Below are positions 1 through 12,625 of a DNA stretch of 64,000 bases, one piece after another. Below the pieces are notes generated by a model. That model was not told the origin of the DNA. It ran no database searches and saw only the letters and a list, made by a program, of their open reading frames with translations. Source of the DNA: Epiperipatus broadwayi (taxonomy: Eukaryota > Onychophora > Udeonychophora > Euonychophora > Peripatidae); assembly GCA_028023455.1 (NCBI GenBank), contig JAQFVV010000014.1, positions 3,909,336-3,973,335 on the forward strand. Direction: 5' to 3'. Position 1 is the first letter of the stretch. The number at the start of each line of letters is the position of its first letter. A program made the translations under genes and the position numbers.

Positions 1-298
1 TTCAAATTTCTTAAAAACTTCCAAGCAGTAAACAATTTTTTAACATCACATTTCAGGACAAAGACCTCTTTCCAAAAAGCTTCAACTTCCATACAAGAAA
101 AGTGAAAGCAAAGGCATTATTCACTAGCTCTGCAACTGCTGTCTGGTGGGAGTTTTACCACTTTTTCATTGATTTAAAGCTCTAAATAACAGTTCATTCT
201 TTATTTACTGACAAATACTGGATAATTCATAAATATGAATTAACCATTTTGGAACAAAAACTAAGTCATTCTAGACCCTATAAAAATTTTCAAATTTT
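1..298. other. AT-rich, unassigned
   Basis: I see no coding pattern, RNA gene or clear element end in this stretch. Confidence 0.5.
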
Positions 299-372
299 TA
301 TCAGCCATGATTCGAATGCATAGTCATGACATGCACCCTATATCACTATACTATGAGGTTATCTTTACAGAA
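299..372 (-). pseudogene. tRNA-Asp-like pseudogene or SINE head
   Basis: Read on the minus strand, the segment has a good pol III A box (TAGTATAGTGATATAGGG), a GTC triplet where a tRNA-Asp anticodon would lie, and a B-box-like ATTCGAATC about 20 bases further on. The acceptor stem does not pair, so it is not a working tRNA. It could be a decayed tRNA-Asp copy or the head of a short SINE. No second copy was seen in this window, so SINE status is only inferred. Confidence 0.4.
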
Positions 373-518
373 AAAATATTCACATAAATATGTATATATA
401 TATAGTTTTTAAAATGTTGGTGAAAGATTATATAAAAATATAAAAAGCTAGCATACTTATGACAAAAGACTGTCACAATCAATGAATATATTATATAAAT
501 CATTTAATTTACACATAC

Positions 519-527
519 ACACATGTA

Positions 528-598
<71 letters not shown>
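519..598. repeat. (AC)n-(AT)n compound microsatellite
   Basis: A run of AC dinucleotides passes directly into a run of AT dinucleotides. The open frames across it on both strands are low-complexity artefacts. Confidence 0.95.
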
Positions 599-601
<3 letters not shown>

Positions 602-1079
602 AACCTAGTGTTATTGACACTTGGTTTATTTAGCATTATTTCCACAGGAAAACAATGCTATCCTTTTCTAGGAAATAAAAAAGTAAAATAATAATAATAT
701 TAAGTGATTAATAAAATATGCTATTTACTCACTTTAACGTGTTTTAAGCAAATAACTAATAAATTTAGTAATCCAATATCATTTTGAAGAAGAGCATGAA
801 TAATTTAATTAAAATATTAACAATAAGAGCAATTTAATATAGTATAAAAGCACATATTATAAACAGTAATTGATTTTGGATGGGTAGAGGGAGAGTAGAT
901 GAATATCTTATCATAAAACACAATAACTTCTGGTAATTTTTAAATTAATTTAGATAATAATGTACACAGAAATATACACCACTAATAAGCATTGTTAGTT
1001 AAAGATATTTATTATTTTTCATTATTTGTCAAATTACTTTGTAATTTATTTAAATCATACGGAAAAATATAACTGTAAT

Positions 1080-4000
1080 AAGTTTTTTTTTTTTTCCTTT
1101 TCTTTTGTATGTTATAATTAAATGATTATTTTTCTGTAAGAGGTCGCTAAAAGAAGACCGCCAAATTTTGAAGAAAGTTTAGTCTGACATTAGTTTTACA
1201 AGGAGGAAGCAGTACTGAAATTCGGTAACAAATTTTTTATTATTTTTTATTGCAGAAATAAATATAAGTCAAGTAAATTTTTAATAATATCATGCGTGGC
1301 TAATCCTATTTGATAAGATATTCTGTTTTCTGTGGCCATCTACCTATTTTAAGGCTTTTTATACGCAAAAATATACTATCTTCTGCTAAAGTTCAAAATG
1401 ACCGTATTAACTACAGCAATCACGGAAAGTGTCATTATGTTTAAAATAAATAATATAAGTAATTTCCAGGAAATAATCAATGATTTGTTAACTTTACCTT
1501 ATTTAATTATCTTTTCGTGGTATAAAAGAAAAATTATAATTAAAAGACATATTATAAAAGCCAAGGAAAGTTGACTAGAAAATTTCGCGCTCTTTCTAAA
1601 AGAAATTGTCTGCGTTGAAAATAATGTAAGTTCCCCACGTTAAAAATATGTTTTATTCACTGAAAATTATCTAAAAATAATATTAATGATCAATGATATT
1701 TACTTATGCACCTGTATATTTTTAAAAAAAGAAAATATAAAATTTCTCAAGGCAAATATCGGAAAATTTGTATGTGTGCATTTTACGGAGAATTCATTAT
1801 TAAAGAAAAATTATAATTCCTAGAGTAGGAATAAAAACTACAAATATTAGTGACTTAATTATAACCCTAATATAATATGTTATATTATACATCAACTGGA
1901 GTCGTTAAAACTTTATATCCACGTAAGTCAGCTGCAGTCCTTATAATAATAGTATTTGAAAAATTCGCGCATTAGTTTTATTCATAAGCCAGCTAGCTAA
2001 AAATGATACGTATCGCCAATAGTAAAAAGAAAAGAATTGTATATGTGATCGTCTATCGTCAAATATTCGTCATGTTAAAATATGTATTGTTTTCTTGGAT
2101 CCCAAAATTATAGCAGTTAATTTAAGGAAGAGTTAACATCCAACGCTGCTATGTTTTGTTTTTTTTTTTTGCCTAATTTATTAATTGCACCAGAATGGAG
2201 GCAACTTTTATATAAATGAAATAATAAAATGTGTTTCTTATTTTAAATTTGCTTCGTGAACTACGAATGGATCAAGTTCTTCATCTAGATAAATTGCCCA
2301 ACGGAAAAACATTTTTCTAGTGAGATAATAAGCACTTGTTAAGTAATGATTTTTTGTTACTAATTTGTAAAATTATGTGTATTGTTTTTTTTTATATCAA
2401 CAGGTTAAAGGCTGTATAGTCAAGTAGTATTTAAATGACCTTGTAATCATAAAGGTATGTTTTCCTGTAATTATTCTAGGTTAAATTTATATTTGACATG
2501 GAAATTTTTTTTTTATAAAATGTGTTTACTTATGATATGCAATTATGGGTATAAAATTATATGTTAGATGCATAAAAGTAGAAAAATTTAGATACTTAAT
2601 AGGTAAAATATATAGTTAAAATTGTCAGAAGTAATTAAAGAGAAGTGCTATACAGGATATTACTTATTTAAAGTTTGAAACAAATTTATACTATGTTAAT
2701 TGCAGAACTTATTCCCAATTATTCTTTATTAACGCATTCACTTAATTTAGTTCAAGATACTAGACTACCAATTACTTGTTGAATGTTTCTTTGGCAAAGG
2801 TAAAAATTATTATGGTTAATTCTGTGATATCCATTAATTTCAGACGTTGATCTAAGTATACCCTGGAACATAAATTTAGTGTAATTAGTGTATTTGCTTG
2901 TCTTGCCCCGATATAGCATCAGTATATGATTAATATTCGCATGAGTAATAATTGTAATGTATCTATTTTGTGGGATGAAAAATGATCTCCCCAAAAGCTT
3001 TATTTTCCATGAGGGGAATAGATAAATCTAATATTCGGGTATATTTATAACCCAAGTGATTGCTTCTCAGAGTTAGGACGATCAGTAATTTATATCGTAT
3101 TTAGTGTATTTCATTCATTAAAATCCCAGGAGAGGATTATATTTGGTGTGTGTTCCTATTATGCCCAAGTAAGAGGCAAGGACCCACCAAACTATTTTAA
3201 TGTAGTAGTTAACTCTACAGACCTTCAGTGTTATTCCATATTCCTCATGAGAAAATAGAGATAATTCCACCACGGAAGGTGTTGAATATTGTGTTTTGTT
3301 TAGAAAGTTATGGCAAGATAACGGGTATATTGGAGGTTAATTCCGCACGATCCATTTAGTATAAATAGCATGCTAGTATATATGATCAATGTCTGGATTG
3401 TGCGGCGGAATAGTGCTGGTAATCCACACGTAAGTCAATGGAGAGAGTAAGTTTAAAATTGCGTGATTTAGAAATTTTTATTTGCCAATGGAGGGTTCAA
3501 ATACTAAGTTTAATTCGGGTTAATGATTAATTAGCACTCACAATATAACTTATACTGAGGAATACAATGTGTATAACAACTTCAGTTGTTATTACGGTAA
3601 ATATTAAAATAATAAGTGTAACTTCTGATGACTAACCCATAAATTATAATAAGTTATCTAAATAAAAACTATCATTTAATTAAAGATATGATAAAAAAAA
3701 AATCGTTTGTACGTTTTGCCTAGAATCAAATTGTTTTTGTTTTAAAACAGATCGTTAGTTTATAAATTTAAGTAACCGTTCATATAAGATACACTAAATG
3801 GATGAGTCGATGTATCGATAATAATATTTTTTTTTATTCAATTTGCATAAATGTAAAAAGAAGATGAAGAAGTAGTTCGAATCCAGGTCTAAAAGTATAG
3901 ACGAATTAATGTTAGTTATATTTTGTTTTATCCATATGGGATCGAATAAATTGTATATGTTTGTTTATTATGTTAATCATAAAGGATAGTTTTGTTAAAC

Positions 4001-5150
4001 TGTAATAATAAATTATAATCTTGTTAAAATTTAATAATAAATTATAGTCTTGTTACAAGTTGTTTTGAGTCATTTTTCTTGTGTGCTAAATAAAAGTGTA
4101 TTTGCATAATACTTGCAATACTTTTCTTGCATCCGAAATCATTTATGAAATCTTAATTTCAATATACCAGATAGACAATTGTAAGCAGATCAGAATATTT
4201 CATTATATTTTAATTTAATAAGAATTATTTATGGAATTGAAAATTTCAGACCAAAACATTTTATTTTATATGTGTGTAAAATCACTTTATTCCCAAACTA
4301 CCAGCTTTGGGTTGCACATTGTTTCGTACACATTTAAGTGAAGTGTCTAAGAAATAAATCTTAGTTAAATTATTGTGTTGTCATGGATAATGGAAGGACA
4401 CAAAAGCACCCTTGTCTTTTCATCATTCCGACTGAGATTCTGGATAAAAAGGGCTGTATTATTCAAAATTATGCGTTGTTATTGAATATGGTTATCATCT
4501 CGTTAAATATTATAATAGTTGATATGTGGATGAAGACACCTGGAATTTAAATAAGGTAAATGTTTCCTATAGCTGACTAGAATGTCAGTCATATGCGACA
4601 ACACAATACTGCCGAGAATTTTTCTTTAAATATAACAGAGAACCCTGAGATTAGTGTCATTATTATAAGTGCTCTTACAGTAAGAATTGATCAATTATGA
4701 TCAACATTACAAGCGTGGCATGGCTTAAGAGATTGAAACTTCTGATTGTATAATAATAAAATATTGAGATCATATTGGCAAATTAATGAATGTTTTATTT
4801 TAGTCAGTAATATTAACAATGACATGAAATCATCATCATCATTGTCGAACAGTGCAAGTACTTACAGCTCAGAGAATGGGTTTTGGATAGAGAAAGAATG
4901 TTAGTTTATTCTAAATTTTCTTTTTAAATTTATTTTATTAATGATAATTTTTTTTTTAGTTATCCCTGTCTGAACTGCATATCGCTGTAGCTGAATTATT
5001 ATAACTAACCTAACGACGAGCTATATTAGGTAAAATAAGGGTTTGCTACCCGTCCTATACCCGAATCATAGACGGAAGCGTTTAGGATTTCCGAATTCTC
5101 TTTATTGAATTCGCTTATTTATTTTAATAGATATGAAGTCGTCATTTTTT
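1080..5150. other. CpG-retaining block, content unassigned
   Basis: CG dinucleotides are common here (for example around 1,140-1,160, 1,580-1,640, 1,960-2,070 and 3,340-3,420). From about 5,200 onward they are scarce, apart from the young LINE at 31-37 kb. No long open frame is present; the longest is 80 codons at 2,752-2,994 (minus), which I do not recognise. The block could be a young mobile element not yet eroded by methylation, or an unmethylated regulatory or promoter region. I see no convincing terminal repeats that would define an element. Confidence 0.4.
3340..3409. other. Imperfect hairpin in CpG-rich block
   Basis: ATTCCGCACGATCCA near 3,340 is the imperfect inverted complement of TGGATTGTGCGGCGGAAT near 3,391. 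The roughly 16-bp stem encloses a loop of about 40 bases. Confidence 0.5.
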
Positions 5151-5166
5151 TTTTTTGTTAGGTTAG
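5002..5166. repeat. Short segment bounded by inverted CTAACCTAAC
   Basis: CTAACCTAAC at the left and GTTAGGTTAG at the right form a perfect 10-bp inverted pair around a CpG-containing 165-bp segment. This could be a tiny MITE or coincidence. Confidence 0.25.
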
Positions 5167-8100
5167 AATATATATATATATTGATCTTTTTGTATCACAC
5201 ATTACTTTTGCAATGAACAATAATATATTCTTTAAAAAATATGTATACCAATTTACAAAAATAGACATTTACGAGTTCATTTTTTATTTTTAGGCTTACA
5301 TTGTGAGTTGAGTTTTTTGACAGTTTTTTGATCCCCATTATAAAAAATAAACAGATAAGTGTAAAACATTAAATATACAAAAAATATCCATAGTTTTACT
5401 AAAAGAAAAATAATTATATGTTCACTTTCTTGAGAAATTGGAGAGTAACTATGAGCACCAAATTGGAGAGTAACTATGAGCACCAAAATTATATTTTGAC
5501 AGAAATGATCCATTCATATTATTAGAATTAGATTTAGTTTTACTTTTCACATGTAGGGATCAATCCAGATGCTTTATATTTTGAGTCTATCATTGTGGTA
5601 AACATTATGGAGAGCAAATATTTCATTTGAAGAAAATTAAAATGAAAAATAATATCTTGAAATAAAATATTTCTTTACTATTATATGTTCATATTCTGGA
5701 ATTCAGCATCTAATAATCATTTAATAGCTGTCCTCACATTGTGCATATGGCTTATAATAATAGGATTCAATTTTTAGATCCAGATATATTTTTGACATTT
5801 ATTGCTTTATGTGTGCAATGTTTTGAATAACATTGTGGCCAATTTGAAAATCATTTTTATGCTTTTTATTTTTAAACAATAAAAATCTTTATTCTTCATT
5901 TTTTTTAAAAAAATTTTTTTTTATTATATTCATTACAATTATAATTTTCAAAAATCAAAGTCATCTTTAAAATACATATCAACTTTGCAAATAAATAAAA
6001 AGAGTATTTAAGTGAAATAAATAATCAGAATAAAATTTTTCTTTCTGGCTAAAAAATGTTTTTAACAAATAAATAATTTTGTATCAAATTTTTAATAGTA
6101 ATGCATATAAATAAAGAATACATTCAAGTAATGAATATAATCTTTGATATTTAAAAATTCAATTTATAATTACAAAAAAAATTTGCAGCTTATAATCTTT
6201 TAGAAATGTTTTTTTCTTTTTTTGTCACTAATCACTTTATGTTTCACATTATCATACTTTCTTTGATTTAATTTCTGATACAAGATAAATATTTTCATAA
6301 AAAACATAAATTTGAGCACCATACACATATAAAAAACACATACTATTTAATATTACAAAATAAAAATAAATAGCTAAACAAGCAATGAGTAAACTTATGA
6401 TTTTCAATTCAAGATTTTGGCAGAAAACAAAGATAATGCAAACACAATGACTAAACTTTAAGCCAACCTCTTGACTTAAAATAATTCTTGTGACTTTATT
6501 AATTTTCTCTCATCAAGTTATTTTAATTGGAGTTAATATTAATCAATATATAATTCAATTCAGTTTTTGTTATTAAACAAATGCTATAGAATAGCCACAC
6601 CAGTCTAGGTCTGATTGCAATGCCAAAAAGTCAAATTAATTTGATTATTGGATTCATACAGTTATATTTTTTTTATTATTTTACAGTTTTCTACAGATAA
6701 ATATAACTGTTGTCATGAAACTTGACCATACAAGGAAAATATGCATAAATCATATTTCTTTCAATGCTTTTGAATAATTTACATATAAAATAAAATCTTA
6801 ACAAACAAAAAAAGTATTGATTGAATCAATGAATATCTTAAAGTCTCAGAAGTTCCAACACAAGTTAAAGTTTTATGTCAAAAATAGAAAAGCCTAAAAA
6901 TGCTTGATATATTTCCAAGTTGAAATCTTATTTATGCTTTAAGAGGTGAAATTCTTCCCAAAAGTTGTCTAAAAATGGAAAAAAATAAGCAGAAACTGTG
7001 TTTTCTTCTTTAAGGAGAAATGCTTTCCCTTTTTTCCCTGTTTACCAGTCATTGTCATTACATAGATTATCTCTAACATCACATTTTAAAATAATTTTCA
7101 AAATAATCCAATTGGGTTTCTAGTATTAAAAATCTTATAACCACTATTATATTTTATTAGTTCATCAATACCTCATATTTTCTTCATAAAATTACAATTG
7201 GAAGACTTTATCAATAATAATGTTTTTTTAATTAACAAAAGAATTTCCAGTGGAGTTCTCTTCTAAAACTATTTGGATATCTTGAAACCTTCTTAACAAG
7301 CAGCAACATACATAGACATAGCCACACAATTATATGGGAGGATGAATCATAAAATTAATAAATAGTAGATATTGTTATTTAATGGAAATATGATGAAAAA
7401 AAATTATGCAATTTTTGGTTAAAAATAAATAAAAAACCAAATAAAACGTTTTCCATGTTATTATTTTTAACAGTTCAAAAAGTTGTAATTTTTGTTTTAC
7501 AAAGATTAATATTCATTACTGATAAATAAAAGAAAGATAAAAACAGCATTTATATAGCCCATATCAGAATAAAACTTTAGCCCCCCCCCCCCATTTAGAA
7601 GACAATGAACGAGAGAGTATTACCAAACTTGGCAACTGCTGAGTAGGGAAGATTTAAATGTTTACTATCGTTATTTTACTGTATATAAAAGAATAGTTAA
7701 ATATCTCCATAGTGACTAATATTAGATAGTTAGTTGAATAGACTGTGAACTAGTTTCTTAAAAAAAAGTATGAGGCACGGAAAAATATTCAAATTTTATT
7801 CAATCTGGATTTGAAATCAGATTATGAACATGCTGGAAATATGATAGCACTAAACATAGTTAAATTTAATTAAAAGTAGTCAAATTTAATTATTCACATA
7901 TTTAACTAATAATTTATACTCTGATTTATTTATATTATGCATTTATAAAAACATCTACAATGATATTAAAAAAATGGCGAAGGAATGAATTTAATCAAGT
8001 TAGCATATTAATTTTAGTATCAATACAAAATTATCCAACGATGAACTCATTAAATGTCATAAAAAATTATTGGAATTTCAAATAATTAAAAAATCATGAT

Positions 8101-8290
8101 GTATTTATATGTGCATCAGAGGAATATATCAATAACACATGCCATGAGTTAACACAATGCTCCTTTTTGGTATGGATCATTGAATAAGAAGATGAATATA
8201 AAGGCCTTAAATTTTTAAACTTTTAAATATAAAAAAATAATAATAAACTGGATTTTAGAATGATTGTTAAATCCTTCAACATTTGGAAAG
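5167..8290. other. AT-rich, unassigned
   Basis: I find no coding pattern, RNA gene or element end in this 3.1-kb stretch. It holds a 25-bp tandem duplication at 5,435-5,484 and a run of 12 C at 7,581-7,592. Confidence 0.5.
5435..5484. repeat. 25-bp tandem duplication
   Basis: The unit beginning AAATTGGAGAGTAACTATGA is present twice, back to back and identical. Confidence 0.95.
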
Positions 8291-8298
8291 CAATACAC

Positions 8299-10200
8299 TT
8301 AGGGTGACCAGACCGGTTCAATCAAAAATTGGGACATGATGACCATTCACTTTTACAGACCAGTATCAGGAATCCTGGTAGTGTAGCCTATGCCAGGACT
8401 CTACCTAAAGGTCACAATGTTTTCTACATGTGTATGGTACAACCAACAATATATAGAACTGATGACTTTATATCGTAATAGAACATTGTCCTTAAGAAAG
8501 GAAACTGAATAATAAATTTAAAAATTCAATTGGTTAAAATACATACTATTTTTATTATATATTCAAACTGTTGCTTACAGATTGTAATAGGCTTTTATTG
8601 CATCTAAGGTAGTCAGTAAATTTAGCACATTTCATATTATAGTTGCATAAAGTTATACAATTTAGAGTTTCCAAATCCATTCTTATTCTTTCATTCATCC
8701 ATTAGCTACTTGTTAAGGAAAAAAATTATTTCCATATTTACATTATGAGCAGATAATGAAAAGTAATATTGGCATATTATTTCAATTTCCAATATTTGTT
8801 CAGTAAATTTTACAGATGAAAAGAATTTTGACTGACATTTAGCATGAATTTTCAAGCCAAACAGTTTCATTGTTTTTGAGTTTGCTCGAAACAAAATTTT
8901 TTAATACTTCAAATTAGTCTATTAATATATTATCATTGATGGGTATACCAATCTTATTTAAACCAATACCAGTGTAGAATATATCATTCCATGTTGGTAT
9001 TTCTTTTAAATATATCCAATTAAAAGATGTAAATTTGTTAAAATTTGAACTAGTTTTTTCCTAATATGCTAAAGAAGTTTTATATAGCTCTTGGGCATCT
9101 TTTTTGAAGGAATTTTTTTCTGTCTCAATTTTTAAAAACATTTGTTCAACAGATTGTGGAATAAATTTACTTTCAATTCATGTTTTCATCATCTGAATTG
9201 TTTCATATATTAGTTTTATTACTTCTATTACACTCATTTATCGGATTTTGAAAAAATGGTAGTAAAAATATTGGTGGCTTCTCTTTAGATAAAAAATAAG
9301 ATTTCAGTCCATCCTACAATTCAACAATTTTTTGAATCAATTTAGACAAATTTAACCATCTAGTTTTAGAGAGTAAAACTAGAGTGAATATCTTATATGT
9401 ATGAAATCACAAAATTCTTTTACCTTTTCTGTTTGAACTGTATATATGTAAAATTAAGAGCGTGCTAATAGCTCTAAACAAGCTTTTTTATTTTATTTAT
9501 GATAAGTTTTTTATTGCACTGACTTTAATATTACATGGTAGCCATTCAGTACCAGATGGTGTAGCATTATGCAAAATGTGAGCAGTACAACCCACATCCA
9601 TTAAGCTTTTGTTAATATTTTCACACAATTTAAAAAATACATTATTTTTTCTTTTCTATTCCATCTGTGTTATTGGCTCCATAAGCAATGCAATATTAAA
9701 ATTCCTTAAAACTATTTGCTATTACATTATAAATAGTATTTGATGTTTCATTTGGTAAATTATAAAATTTAAGTAAGTTTACTTGAATTCCATTCTCTTT
9801 GGAATAATAATGTACAATCAAGGAGAACATTTAGTTGCATTATGATTATTTGAATCCATGGATATACTGAGGAACTTAGCATTGTTTTAATCAGTTTTAA
9901 ATAGTTGTTCACAGTGTGGTTACAATACTTGCATAATTAACACTATAGTTTTAATTCATTTACATGAAACTTTTCGCCAATATTAGAGTCCAGAAAAATC
10001 TTACTAAATAAATTATTAGTACAATCTGCTGAACAAAATAATTGATGGTGCTGAATAATACAAAATGCTGTTGTTAACTCACATGCTGCAATTCTGTCTC
10101 CTTCTGCACTGTCTGTTTTTTATATGAAACAATCTAGTTTTTTAATGTTGATGCCCATGAGAAATGTATTTTGTGTTCCTGAGTTTTGCATCGGTGTGAA
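8299..10200 (-). pseudogene. Decayed hAT-superfamily transposase
   Basis: Minus-strand frames, broken by many stops and shifts, keep the signature order of a hAT transposase of the type found in KIAA1586-like and ZMYM-like host proteins. Recognisable pieces are an N-terminal zinc-finger-adjacent segment (near 10,130-10,000), VGCTAHILHNA (near 9,590-9,560), SKTRWLNLSKLIQKIVEL (near 9,380-9,310), LKSYFLSKEKPPIFLL (near 9,305-9,260), and a C-terminal dimerisation-type segment WMNERIRMDLETLN (near 8,705-8,660). The transposase would cut and paste its own element by recognising terminal inverted repeats. The 3' end may be the GGGTGACCAGACC sequence at about 8,302, which resembles hAT termini. I could not find the matching 5' terminus before the LTR element begins at 10,326. 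The copy is dead. Confidence 0.75.
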
Positions 10201-10320
10201 TATATATACATACATTGAACAACTTTTTAATTTTAGCTTTTAGTTTTTTTATTTACGAACTTAAATAAGTTTTTATTCTAATTTTAAATTAATGTAACAG
10301 CATATTATATACTGTTACAA

Positions 10321-10325
10321 TATAT
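10321..10325. repeat. Target-site duplication TATAT (left)
   Basis: TATAT directly precedes the 5' LTR and recurs directly after the 3' LTR at 18,704-18,708. The local sequence is AT-rich, so the match alone is weak, but its position is exact. Confidence 0.7.
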
Positions 10326-12304
10326 TGTAACAGTAGCTAGGTTCAAACCCTGTTACAAGAAAGTGGTAAAGCACATACCCATTACCCTAAATACAGTTAT
10401 TTATTCAAGCTGTCATTAAAGGGTTAAAAATATATATAAAATTAGACATATATATGTGCATGAATTAAATTTTGAATTCTTTTATTTTCTTTTAAGAAAA
10501 TAAATGGGGAAGGGATTAATTAGTAATCATTGTTTATTTTAAAATGTTTTATTTTTAAAATATTATAAATTGTCAAAAATACAGTTGTATGCAAATATTT
10601 TTATGTATATTGTTTAGGATTGTCTAAAATATTGATTTTAATTTCAATCATATCTCAAATTAGCGAGGGTAGCGAAAAGAAATATTGTATATGACTCCAA
10701 GCAATTCTGAGTTGTATAACAATCCTTAATTACTTCAAAAAAAGAAAAATTCCAAGAAAAGCTAAAGAATGTATTGCAAATAAGAAAAGATACCAGGAAT
10801 GACAGCACCACAAGACAATGGACATGTCAAATAAAAAAGTAAAAAGTAATTTGGAAAAGGAAAAAGTATTCAAAGAAAAAGAACTAGATCGGAGATCTGA
10901 TAAAATTCTTTTTTCTGAGAAAGGACAAAGCAATTTAAAAAAATGAATTAGAAAAAAGGACAGTTAAGCAGTTAGATTGTAAATGTTGAGAAGATAATAT
11001 CATAGAGATATGTTAATGAAAATGTTTAAAATGACAGGGTAAGCACCAATACGTGAAGGGCTCTACCACCTGCAGCCAATGCAAACTGACTCTACACCGC
11101 CAGCCTGCAGAAGAACCTGGGAACCTCATTAATAATCCATATTGCTTAACATAGGATGAAATAGGAGCGAATTGTGCATCCAAAATATGAATAAATTCAT
11201 TTTGAAAATTATATATCATAGAGAACTTCTATTGTGACTCATCCATCACTTATGTAAATCTTAATGCCGGACTTTGCAGAAAGAAACTATATCGCACTCT
11301 CACAAGGCAAACTTCGAATGCTACAAGCTCATGGAACTCAATCTGATACACTATGTGATTTCATTATATTCTGATCCAACACCCCGGGATTCGTCAGGTA
11401 ATGTGAACTATATATTTTTTTATATATATAACTCAGAATTGCTTATGGCTACCCTCATAATGACTCTATTAAATTAGTTCATAGCATGAAACTATTGTGT
11501 ATAACTGTATACTAAATTTTTTTTATATATAAATTAATATTTATTTGTTCTAGATTAAATATTTTATTACTTCATTTATGGTTTGGGGAATTTATTATAT
11601 ATTTTAACTGGGAATGATATGAGTTGATTTTATATAGATTATGCTTAAATATTAATAATAAAATTTTATATATATTTACCTTGGCATTAAAGTTACCTAT
11701 TATTTATTGTTTACATTTTCCTATTATTTTACCTGCCAAATAAAATGCAAATTATTCCAATATGTCCAAAGTGAGCAAACACATTTATGATTTCATTATT
11801 AGTTACATATAAACCCACCTTTCTTTGTTATTATCTCCACTCATCCAATGGTTTTTCTCCCAACCCTGGTAATGAGCTAGCTTGGGTCAGGCACCTCGAT
11901 AGTCAAGAAAATATAATTCTCACCATAATAGTGAGTTTGGCACTTGAGGTCAATGATCAACTGACACTCATAAATATATTCTTCCTGTAGATATTTTTTA
12001 TTTAGATCTTACTCAAGAGACAAGGGCTAATGGAAAACTTTCATTTCATTTGTCTTAAATCCTATTCATGCAATATTTAAAAATTGCATCATATATATAT
12101 ATATAAGTATAATTATTCGTATTAGAATTTTCCTTTGGTAGATAATATTTAAATGTTATCTACAGGTGTTATGGTGACTAGACAGCCATAGTCATTCCAT
12201 CTAGTCTACGTTATGGCTTATGTGTCCATTTCTTAAGATCTATTATATTTTGTTTAAGCCATCAAAGGTCAGGTGTGATGGTTAGAAGGGGTGCCCAGTT
12301 AAAA
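10326..12304 (+). repeat. 5' LTR of Ty3/gypsy element
   Basis: About 1,979 bp starting TGTAACAGTAGC and ending near GTTAAAA. It matches 16,704-18,703 along its full length with scattered, mainly transition differences and small indels, so the insertion is not recent. The LTR is long for a Ty3/gypsy element. It is followed at 12,305 by TGGCTTGCC, in primer-binding-site position. The lysine-rich plus-strand segment near 10,735-10,945 is present in both LTRs. Confidence 0.92.
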
Positions 12305-12322
12305 TGGCTTGCCAATGAATGG
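12305..12322 (+). promoter_or_regulatory. Candidate tRNA primer-binding site
   Basis: TGGCTTGCCAATGAATGG lies immediately inside the 5' LTR, where minus-strand DNA synthesis would be primed. The TGG start is canonical. I cannot name the tRNA with confidence because the site looks mutated. Confidence 0.45.
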
Positions 12323-12625
12323 GGCTATGAAAGTAAGAGAACGGCAGGTTAATAAAAAGAAATTAATTATTTTTTGTTTTTGCATGAGTTTAATTATTTT
12401 GCCTTGCAAATATTGCCTTAGGAAATAGAGCACCAGATAGGGAAGAAAATAGGAGTGAGAGGTAGAGGTTCAACAGTAGGGCAGGTGATGGTCAGCATAG
12501 AATTTTGTGAGCTGGGGTCGGGAATCCGGCACATTATATAGAAAGAAGTCAAAAATAATAAATAAATTGTTGTATTAGTTAACCTGGCATGTTATATAGA
12601 GAAAAAAAATAAAAATAAAAATGTT

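Noticed and set aside
457-691. Open frames on both strands over 457-691
   Set aside because: They consist of translated AC and AT dinucleotide repeats.
5002-5014. CTAACCTAAC as a telomere-type (TTAGG)n trace
   Set aside because: Only two units are present; too short to mean anything about telomeres.
10730-11219. Minus-strand 67- and 68-codon frames, conserved in both LTRs
   Set aside because: Their conservation is explained by the LTRs being copies of each other; no motif is recognisable.
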